DNA from: CAIUPE01 sp046091665
Lineage (GTDB): Bacteria; Pseudomonadota; Alphaproteobacteria; Rhizobiales; Beijerinckiaceae
DNA: 5,105 nucleotides
Direction: 5' to 3'
Assembly (NCBI GenBank): GCA_046091665.1
Contig: JBJTCD010000068.1
Coordinates: forward strand, 1-5,105
The notes beneath the pieces are model-generated. The model was given only the letters and a program-made list of their open reading frames with translations, had not been told where the DNA came from and ran no database searches. How positions within the stretch are numbered: position 1 is the first letter of the stretch; each line of letters opens with the position of its first letter. The position numbers were made by a program, and so were the translations under genes. Shown here piece by piece: positions 1 to 4,387 of this stretch.

Positions 1-11
1 ATATTAACCGA

Positions 12-446
12 TTATCGGTGATCTAGTTTATTGATTGCTTCGACATTAGCGGCTGATGATCCTTTTGGATCAAACTCAGATGAAAGCCAAGTATCGACGA
101 TTGTCTTTGCTAATTCAGGTCCTATGACACGCGCACCCAAAGTAATGATTTGTGCATTATTAGATTTTGCTGCACGTTCAGCTGAATACGTATCGTGGGT
201 TAATGCAGCTCTAATACCAGGAATTTTATTTGCTGAAATACAAACGCCGATTCCTGTGCCGCAGCATAAGATGGCCCGATCATATTTTCTATCAATGACT
301 AACTTTGCAACATTGGCCGCTAAGTCAGCATAAAAGCCCGTAGAGCTAAGGTTATCAATTTCATGAATTCCAGAAGCACGAATGTGTGACTCCAGAGTGT
401 CTACAAGAGGAGATCCGGCACTGTCACCGGCAATTGCAAGTTTCAT
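12..446 (-). CDS. RpiB/LacA/LacB-family sugar-phosphate isomerase
   Basis: This 144-residue protein has the usual length of the RpiB/LacAB family, cytosolic enzymes that interconvert aldose and ketose phosphates. Visible family features are the N-terminal strand with GDSAG (7-11), the phosphate/active-site loop CCGTGIG (61-67) with the likely catalytic Cys62, THDTYSAERA (83-92) with His84, SNNAQ (95-99) and LGARVIG (103-109). Classical ribose-5-phosphate isomerase B has DHAG at the N-terminus; here the His is Ser. From memory, DSAG is found in erythritol/threitol-pathway D-erythrulose-4-phosphate isomerases (EryI/DerI type), so a tetrulose-phosphate substrate is plausible but inferred. The ATG at 446 is supported by a GAAAGGA ribosome site (454-460) seven bases upstream. 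The gene lies 43 bp downstream of the dehydrogenase gene on the same strand, consistent with one transcript. The family is certain; the exact substrate is not. Confidence 0.93.
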   Translation of the reverse strand: MKLAIAGDSAGSPLVDTLESHIRASGIHEIDNLSSTGFYADLAANVAKLVIDRKYDRAILCCGTGIGVCISANKIPGIRAALTHDTYSAERAAKSNNAQIITLGARVIGPELAKTIVDTWLSSEFDPKGSSAANVEAINKLDHR

Positions 447-489
447 CGATCAATCCTTTCATAATCTGAAATCTTCACTTTGAAAATAT

Positions 490-1263
490 TTACCAACAAG
501 TATATCCACCGTCCGCAACAATAATTGATCCAGTTAGAAGACTCGATGCATCGGACGCGAGAAATAATACAACGGATGCTATTTCATCCGGTTCACCTAA
601 TCTGGCCATCGGCGTCATTTCAAGCCAAGTATTGAACATTTTTTCATTTGATTTTGCAAATGCAGTCAAAGGCGTATTGATATATGTTGGAGCAACAGCA
701 TTAACACGAACGCCCCGTGTCGCCCATTCAGCACCTAATGATTTGGTTAAATGATGGACTGCAGCCTTTGAAGCATTATAATAAGCTTGCTCTTGTGGTT
801 TGTTCACAATTATCCCTGACATTGATCCAATGTTTACGATTGAACCAGATTTCTTTTCTAACATAAATTTTCCGAAAGATCGACAACACCAAAACAAGCC
901 GTTTAAGTTAACGTCAATCACATTCAGCCATTGTTCGTCGCTTACCAACTCGGCTGGAGTTTCGGATCGTGCAATTCCCGCATTATTGATCAAAATATCA
1001 ATATGTCCGAATTTATTTATTAATTTTTCTGCCTTAGAAGTGACCTGCTTTGAATTGGTAACGTCAAGTAATTCTATTTCAACTTTGATACCCTTTCGCA
1101 TCATCGCTTGCTGACCTGATTCTGCAGATTTCTCATCGAAATCAGCAATAATCACATGAGCTCCAGCCTCCGATAGAGCTTCTACACATGCGAGGCCAAT
1201 TCCACGACCACCACCAGTTACAACGGCATTTTTTCCATTTAAATTCATCTTTTTTAGATACAT
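490..1263 (-). CDS. SDR-family polyol dehydrogenase (galactitol/threitol dehydrogenase-like)
   Basis: This is a classical short-chain dehydrogenase/reductase of 257 residues with a single Rossmann domain. Seen in order: the cofactor loop TGGGRGIG (16-23), Asp41 after the second strand (favours NAD over NADP), NNAG (93-96), Asn119, the catalytic Ser149 in IGSMSG, and YNASK (Tyr162, Lys166). The stretch IGSMSG-IIVNKPQ and the end DGGYTCW resemble galactitol dehydrogenase and D-threitol dehydrogenase sequences as I recall them, so oxidation of a sugar alcohol to a ketose is the likely reaction. The preferred start is the ATG at 1263, because GGAGT (1269-1273) sits five bases upstream. A TTG at 1290 would add nine residues without a good ribosome site, and an internal ATG at 1248 is also possible. 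It is the first gene of a leftward pair with the isomerase. The substrate is inferred, not shown. Confidence 0.92.
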   Translation of the reverse strand: MYLKKMNLNGKNAVVTGGGRGIGLACVEALSEAGAHVIIADFDEKSAESGQQAMMRKGIKVEIELLDVTNSKQVTSKAEKLINKFGHIDILINNAGIARSETPAELVSDEQWLNVIDVNLNGLFWCCRSFGKFMLEKKSGSIVNIGSMSGIIVNKPQEQAYYNASKAAVHHLTKSLGAEWATRGVRVNAVAPTYINTPLTAFAKSNEKMFNTWLEMTPMARLGEPDEIASVVLFLASDASSLLTGSIIVADGGYTCW

Positions 1264-1268
1264 GTTCA

Positions 1269-1273
1269 ACTCC
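1269..1273 (-). promoter_or_regulatory. Ribosome binding site deciding the SDR start
   Basis: On the minus strand this reads GGAGT, five bases before the ATG at 1263. It favours that ATG over the upstream in-frame TTG at 1290 and the downstream ATG at 1248. Confidence 0.65.
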
Positions 1274-1310
1274 AATGATCTTTTTATCAAGTCAGTCCAT
1301 GAGTTTAATT

Positions 1311-1351
1311 ATTTGCAATATTTTTTCAACTATTGACCATTAATCGCAAAT
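1311..1351. promoter_or_regulatory. Imperfect inverted repeat upstream of the SDR gene, possible operator
   Basis: ATTTGCAAT (1311-1319) and ATCGCAAAT (1343-1351) form a 9-bp inverted repeat with one mismatch, their starts 32 bp apart, about three helical turns. The region is AT-rich and lies directly upstream of the leftward dehydrogenase-isomerase pair, where its promoter should be. A weak TTGAAA (-35-like, minus strand) lies between the arms, but I see no convincing -10 partner at standard spacing. An operator for a sugar regulator is possible but unproven. Confidence 0.3.
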
Positions 1352-1413
1352 GCAGTTTTCCTTCATATGCTGCTGGAAAATATTTACGTGTTTGGCTCTG
1401 AGGAGCTCATTCT

Positions 1414-1432
1414 TGCCACTGAACAGTGACCC
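1414..1432 (+). repeat. Left terminal inverted repeat of IS copy 1 (diverged)
   Basis: TGCCACTGAACAGTGACCC aligns with the left end of copy 2 with one gap and several substitutions, and starts with the TG typical of the family. Confidence 0.55.
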
Positions 1433-1472
1433 TGCCCGTTTTGTGACTTTTGCATCGATTGAGAGTGGAGTA

Positions 1473-1772
1473 ATGGGGAAGAAGAGGCACAAGCCTGAAG
1501 AGATTGTCGCCAAGCTTCGGCAGGTTGAGGTTTTAACGGCGCAAGGGCGGCCGGTTGCGGAAGCCATCCGATCGATAGGAGTGACGGAAGTTGCCTACTA
1601 CCGATGGCGGTCCGAGTACTGTGGCCTAAAGGGCGATCAAGTCAAGCGCCTGAAAGAGCCGGAAGCCGAGAACAATCGGCTCCGTCGAACGGTGTCAGAC
1701 CTGACGATTGAGAAGTTGATCCTGAAGGAAGCGGCGAGGGGACCCGAAGGGCAGCGTAAGCAAAACTTCTAA
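1473..1772 (+). CDS. IS3-family transposase OrfA (copy 1, with altered C-terminus)
   Basis: OrfA is the DNA-binding subunit of the IS3-family transposase, which binds the element ends. This 99-residue version begins MGKKRHKPEEIV and carries the helix-turn-helix region (about residues 5-50, ending in YYRWRSEYCG), followed by a leucine-zipper-like segment RLKEPEAENNRLRR and LTIEKLILKEA. Frame remains open upstream to 1350, but homology to copy 2 places the start at 1473. Compared with copy 2, a Leu/Phe-type position in the zipper is Pro (KEPEAEN), a possible helix breaker, and 21 extra bases near the end replace the usual short GGNF tail with RGPEGQRKQNF. A functional product is doubtful. It overlaps no other gene and stops 22 bases before the orfB GTG. 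Confidence 0.8.
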   Translation: MGKKRHKPEEIVAKLRQVEVLTAQGRPVAEAIRSIGVTEVAYYRWRSEYCGLKGDQVKRLKEPEAENNRLRRTVSDLTIEKLILKEAARGPEGQRKQNF

Positions 1773-1794
1773 GCCCCGCCGTTGCCGTGGGTGC

Positions 1795-2588
1795 GTGGAG
1801 TTTGTCGTTGCCAAGCACGGCGTCTTTGAGCGGCTTGCATGCCGTGTTCTGGGGCGGCATCGATCCACGCAACGCAAGAAGCCGATGAGGCCCGATGATG
1901 AAGTGGCATTAACTGCCGACATCACGACACTCGCTACCCCATATGGTCGCTATGGCTATCGTCGGATCACGGCGATGCTACGGCAGAGAGGCTGGCGGGT
2001 GAACGCGAAGCGGGTTGCGCGGATCTGGCGACGGGAGGGGCTAAAGGTTCCAAGCAAGCAGCCAAAGCGTGGACGTTTATGGCTCAATTACGGATCCTGC
2101 ATTCGATTACGGCCTGAGTATCCAAACCATGTCTGGTCTTATGACTTTCTCGAAGACCGTACCCATGATGGCAGAAAATATCGGATGCTGAACGTTATCG
2201 ACGAGTTCACAAGAGAATGTTTGGCAAACCAGATTAAACGGAACCTCAAATCCACTCATGTGATATATGTTATCTCAGAGCTTTTTATCTTGAGATGCAT
2301 TCCGACACATCTTAGCTGTTCAACAGACCAGAGTTTAACGCGCAAGCATTTCGTGACTGGCTCGCTGCCGTCGGATCAAAAACTGCTTACATTATGCCGG
2401 GGAGTCCTTGGGAAAATTGTTATTGCGAAAGCTTCAACTCGAAGCTTCGTGACGAGCTTTTGGACCGCGAGATATTTTACATGCTGAAGGAAGCTAAGAT
2501 TGTGATTGAACAATGGCGACGGCACTATAATACCATCAGACAGCACTCATCACTGCGATATCAACCGCCGGCACCTGGGGTTCTGTAG
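1795..2588 (+). pseudogene. Frameshifted IS3-family transposase OrfB (DDE integrase), copy 1
   Basis: OrfB carries the retroviral-integrase-like catalytic domain that cuts and joins the element. Reading from the GTG at 1795, an HTH_21-type region (VLGRHRSTQRKK, YGRYGYRRIT) is followed by the first catalytic Asp in WSYDF (Asp117, codon 2143). The frame fails near 2311-2323, where one base is missing relative to copy 2. The codon that should be the second catalytic Asp (SDNGPEF in copy 2) now reads TCA, and that frame stops at 2487. The true continuation is in another frame, through RPEF, GSPWENCYCESF (catalytic Glu at 2427) to the normal end PPAPGVL at 2588. About 30 of 172 residues differ from copy 2 before the frameshift. 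The enzyme cannot be active from this gene. Confidence 0.88.
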
Positions 2589-2670
2589 TGGCCAGCTTCG
2601 CAACTCAAACCAGATACGCCGGCCACCCAAGGGTTAGCATCTAACACAATCCTAAATTAATATAACCATT

Positions 2671-2689
2671 GGATCGCCTCATGGGGTCA
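2671..2689 (-). repeat. Right terminal inverted repeat of IS copy 1 (diverged)
   Basis: The complement reads TGACCCCATGAGGCGATCC, matching the IS407-type end pattern TGCCCCC...GGTCC with a few substitutions. Between the orfB stop and this end (2589-2670) there is only noncoding element DNA. Confidence 0.5.
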
Positions 2690-2690
2690 G

Positions 2691-2762
2691 ACCAGAGACT
2701 CGCTCCAAGGTGGTAAGGAAAAGGCCGCGATCGTCCTTGCAAAGGAAAAAGCCCTGCGTTAG
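2691..2762 (+). pseudogene. Possible C-terminal remnant of a gene disrupted by IS copy 1
   Basis: Immediately after the element one frame reads 23 codons to a TAG at 2760-2762, ending GGKEKAAIVLAKEKALR. Codon choice (GCC GCG ATC GTC CTT GCA) looks like real coding sequence rather than spacer. The left flank of the element has a short frame MLLENIYVFGSEELIL from an ATG at 1367 that would join in phase if the element were removed exactly, though that has a one-in-three chance of being accidental and there is no target duplication to prove it. I do not recognise the family. The fragment is short and could be noise. Confidence 0.22.
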
Positions 2763-2789
2763 CCTTCGTCATATAAAGAATGAAGAGAC

Positions 2790-2796
2790 GGGAGGA
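2790..2796 (+). promoter_or_regulatory. Ribosome binding site deciding the PhyH start
   Basis: GGGAGGA lies five bases before the ATG at 2801 and inside the alternative seven-codon extension from 2780, so the shorter protein is more likely. Confidence 0.65.
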
Positions 2797-2800
2797 TGGC

Positions 2801-3676
2801 ATGTATACGAAGCAGGCTATGCGAGAGCTTGGGGTGAAAGCTGATACATTAAGTCCAAGTCAACTGAAGGCCTTCGACGAAGAAGGCTATATTATTATTG
2901 AGAATGTATTATCTCCTGCGGATTGCGAGATGATGCGCAATGCTTTCGAACAGATCCATGCTGCAGAAAAGAATAATGGCGGCCATGAAGTTCATGTTGA
3001 ACCCGGCGCGCGTCGTCTTTCAAATATTTTTAACAAGACTGATGCGTTTGATAAATGTCTATGGATCCCTGAGATGCTCGCGCTTTGTGCCCATGTGCTC
3101 GGTGAGATCAAAGTTCATGGCGCCAATATTCGCGATCCGGTAAAAGGATATGGCCATCAAGACATGCATGTCGATGTACCGAAGAAATTCGAAGATGATT
3201 GGTGGGTTGTTAACACGATGATCATGTTTGATGACATGACACTCGATAATGGTCCGACGCGCATCGTTCCCGGCTCTCATTGGTGGGCTCCGATCAATGT
3301 TCCTTATGTGAATATTGGTGATTGGGAACCTCAACCTTTGTCACCTGACGAAGCGGCGCGCGTGCCGGCTGATCTTTCAGCTGCTTATCCTGGTGAAGTC
3401 TTGGTCGAGGCACCTGCCGGATCCGCAATCATTTGTAATTCTTCCATGTGGCATAGCGGGACATTGAAGAAGACGGATAAGCCACGTCGCATGTTACATC
3501 TTACTTACACGCGGCGTGATCTGCCGCAGCAACTTCTTCAATTGGATTATCTAACGCCGGAGCTCTATAATAGAATGACTCCGGCCAAACGGTATCTTCT
3601 TGAAATTGACCCCCCTAAGTCTGGCGACGATGTTCTGCGTCAACCCAAAAAAAATCATAAAGGATGGTGGAATTAA
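2801..3676 (+). CDS. PhyH-family Fe(II)/2-oxoglutarate dioxygenase
   Basis: This 291-residue protein belongs to the phytanoyl-CoA dioxygenase (PhyH) family, cytosolic non-haem iron enzymes that hydroxylate small organic substrates using oxygen and 2-oxoglutarate. The N-terminal LSPSQLKAFDEEGYIIIENVLS is the typical family opening. The double-stranded beta-helix core carries the likely metal ligands HVD (His123, Asp125) or, alternatively, the overlapping HQD (His119, Asp121), then NGPTRIVPGSH (about 151-160) and the distal His218 in MWHSGT. An Arg about eleven residues later (Arg229 in KPRR) suits 2-oxoglutarate binding. The start at 2801 is preferred over an ATG at 2780 because GGGAGGA (2790-2796) is five bases upstream. 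The broken MFS transporter gene follows 142 bp downstream on the same strand, suggesting a metabolite-modifying and transport pair. The substrate cannot be read from the sequence. Confidence 0.9.
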   Translation: MYTKQAMRELGVKADTLSPSQLKAFDEEGYIIIENVLSPADCEMMRNAFEQIHAAEKNNGGHEVHVEPGARRLSNIFNKTDAFDKCLWIPEMLALCAHVLGEIKVHGANIRDPVKGYGHQDMHVDVPKKFEDDWWVVNTMIMFDDMTLDNGPTRIVPGSHWWAPINVPYVNIGDWEPQPLSPDEAARVPADLSAAYPGEVLVEAPAGSAIICNSSMWHSGTLKKTDKPRRMLHLTYTRRDLPQQLLQLDYLTPELYNRMTPAKRYLLEIDPPKSGDDVLRQPKKNHKGWWN

Positions 3677-3703
3677 TTTAGGTGATAATCGGTGTCTAAT
3701 AAA

Positions 3704-3717
3704 TTTTTTCTTTTTTT
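3704..3717 (+). terminator. T-rich tract after the PhyH gene, weak terminator candidate
   Basis: Six Ts, a C and seven Ts occur 28 bases after the PhyH stop. The preceding sequence has only a weak AT-rich pairing (AATTTA near 3675 with TAAATT near 3700), so an intrinsic terminator is possible but not convincing. Confidence 0.22.
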
Positions 3718-3719
3718 GA

Positions 3720-3742
3720 ATCGAAGTTGGAGTTTCTTCGAT
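3720..3742. repeat. 7-bp inverted repeat in the PhyH-MFS spacer
   Basis: ATCGAAG (3720-3726) and CTTCGAT (3736-3742) are perfect complements separated by nine bases. No T-run follows in either direction (the T-rich tract lies before it), so it is a better candidate for a leader hairpin or a protein site than for a terminator. Confidence 0.4.
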
Positions 3743-3773
3743 AAGATAAGAATACCCATTTGTCAGACCGCCT

Positions 3774-3791
3774 TTTAATTCATGAATTAAA
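3774..3791. promoter_or_regulatory. Perfect 18-bp palindrome upstream of the MFS gene, possible operator
   Basis: TTTAATTCATGAATTAAA is fully self-complementary and ends 27 bp before the transporter start at 3819. Its size and place, between the T-rich tract and the ribosome site (AGGA, 3810-3813), fit an operator bound by a dimeric repressor controlling the transporter. It has no loop, so it is more likely a DNA site than an RNA hairpin. AT-rich composition raises the chance of accidental symmetry, but 18 perfect bases is notable. Confidence 0.45.
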
Positions 3792-3818
3792 TTCAAATAT
3801 TACTGGATTAGGAAATGA

Positions 3819-4018
3819 ATGCCTATTGAGCTTTATGCGCTTGCGCTTGGCACATTTGCTGTCGGAACCACTGAATTTATTATAATGGGCCTCCTGCCAA
3901 ATGTTGCTTTAGATTTATCTGTCTCAATTCCTATCGCAGGCCTTCTTGTTACTGGTTATGCGCTAGGCGTTGTTGTGGGTGCACCAATAATGACACTTGG
4001 TACTGCGCGATCGTGGCC
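3819..4018 (+). pseudogene. 5' fragment of an MFS (DHA1, AraJ/YdhP-like) transporter cut by IS copy 2
   Basis: The gene begins MPIELYALALGTFAVGTTEF and continues through MGLLPNVALDLSVSIPIAGL and VTGYALGVVVGAPIMTL, the highly typical N-terminus of DHA1-type major facilitator exporters related to AraJ/YdhP. Two membrane helices are visible (about residues 4-26 and 39-60) of the expected twelve. Start 3819 has AGGA five bases upstream. About 67 codons of native sequence remain of a gene normally near 390 codons. At 4019 the insertion sequence begins and supplies a TGA at 4026-4028. The rest, if kept, lies beyond the element and outside the window. The two-helix product cannot transport. Relatives export drugs, sugars or arabinose-like compounds, and the substrate here is unknown. 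Confidence 0.88.
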
Positions 4019-4038
4019 TGCCCCCTGAAAAGTGGTCC
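4019..4038 (+). repeat. Left terminal inverted repeat of IS copy 2
   Basis: TGCCCCCTGAAAAGTGGTCC marks the exact switch from transporter coding sequence to element DNA and agrees with known IS407-type ends. Confidence 0.75.
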
Positions 4039-4078
4039 TCCCTGATGTATGGCTTATGAGCCTTGAGGAGGAATGCGC

Positions 4079-4357
4079 ATGGCTAGGAAAAGGCACAAGG
4101 CGGAAGAGATTGTCGCCAAACTTCGGCAGGTGGAGGTTCTTACAGCACAGGGTCGGCCGGTGGCCGAGGCTGTCAGATCGATAGGCGTGACGGAAGTTAC
4201 CTATTATCGCTGGCGGTCAGAATATGGCGGACTGAAAGGCGATCAGGTTAAGCGCCTGAAAGAGTTTGAGGCCGAGAACAATCGCCTTCGCAGAGCCGTC
4301 TCAGATCTCACGATTGAAAAGTTGATTTTAAAAGAGGCCGCAGGGGGAAACTTCTAA
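4079..4357 (+). CDS. IS3-family transposase OrfA (copy 2)
   Basis: This 92-residue DNA-binding subunit begins MARKRHKAEEIVAKLRQVEV. It has a helix-turn-helix region ending in TYYRWRSEYGG and a leucine-zipper-like segment (RLKEFEAENNRLRRAVSDL) before LIEKLILKEAAGGNF-type residues at the end. The ATG at 4079 is preferred to the one at 4073 because GAGGAGG (4065-4071) is seven bases upstream of the former and only one base from the latter. The gene ends at TAA 4355-4357. It overlaps the -1 frame that continues into orfB, so ribosomes that slip make an OrfAB fusion, the active transposase of this family, while the rest make OrfA, a regulator of transposition. Confidence 0.92.
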   Translation: MARKRHKAEEIVAKLRQVEVLTAQGRPVAEAVRSIGVTEVTYYRWRSEYGGLKGDQVKRLKEFEAENNRLRRAVSDLTIEKLILKEAAGGNF

Positions 4358-4387
4358 GCTCCGCACGTCGCCGTGCCTGTGTGGAGC
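4327..4387 (+). promoter_or_regulatory. Candidate -1 programmed ribosomal frameshift signal
   Basis: Two slippery heptamers are in correct phase with orfA: T TTA AAA (4327-4333) and G GGA AAC (4345-4351). The -1 frame is open from both into orfB. A hairpin begins six bases after the second heptamer: GCTCC (4358-4362) pairs with GGAGC (4383-4387), enclosing GCACG (4363-4367) paired with CGTGC (4372-4376) around a TCGC loop, with a six-base bulge. Slippery site, spacer and structure together match the known arrangement for OrfAB synthesis in IS3-family elements. Which heptamer is used cannot be told. Confidence 0.6.

Larger units (their letters stand above)
1414..2689 (+). mobile_element. Decayed IS3-family (IS407-type) insertion sequence, copy 1
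   Basis: This is a roughly 1276-bp element with orfA (1473-1772) and a broken orfB (1795-2588), the two-gene layout of IS3-family elements. The left edge was set by aligning TGCCACTGAACAGTGACCC with the better end of the second copy, TGCCCCCTGAAAAGTGGTCC at 4019; both lie about 60 bp before their orfA start. The right edge is GGATCGCCTCATGGGGTCA, whose complement TGACCCCATGAGGCGATCC matches the general TGCCCCC...TGGTCC form of IS407-type ends. The bases outside the ends are TTCT and GACC, so no 4-bp target duplication is visible. Diverged ends, missing duplication and a frameshifted transposase indicate an old, immobile copy. Edges may be off by a few bases. Confidence 0.75.

Noticed and set aside
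800..1114. Rightward open frame inside the dehydrogenase gene
   Set aside because: It is the complement of a strong SDR coding sequence, with no recognisable protein features.
1350..1472. Upstream extension of the copy 1 orfA frame, giving 140 residues
   Set aside because: The extension crosses the left end of the element, and copy 2 has no such region; homology starts at MGKKRHK.
2772..2777. TATAAA as a -10 promoter box for the PhyH gene
   Set aside because: No -35 box is found at 16-18 bp spacing, and the start of transcription would fall almost on the ribosome binding site.
3059..3334. Leftward open frame inside the PhyH gene
   Set aside because: It is antisense to a well-supported dioxygenase coding sequence and shows no family features.
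7..3693. Shared 10-base word GATAATCGGT after the isomerase stop (minus strand, 7-16) and after the PhyH stop (3684-3693), the first within the dyad ACCGATTATCGGT (7-19)
   Set aside because: In a 5-kb window many 10-base matches between strands are expected by chance, the flanks do not match, and the dyad overlaps the end of a coding region.
3551..3796. Leftward open frame across the PhyH end and the spacer
   Set aside because: Part is antisense to PhyH; the rest includes a low-complexity KKKKK run from the T-tract, and there is no ribosome site or recognisable motif.
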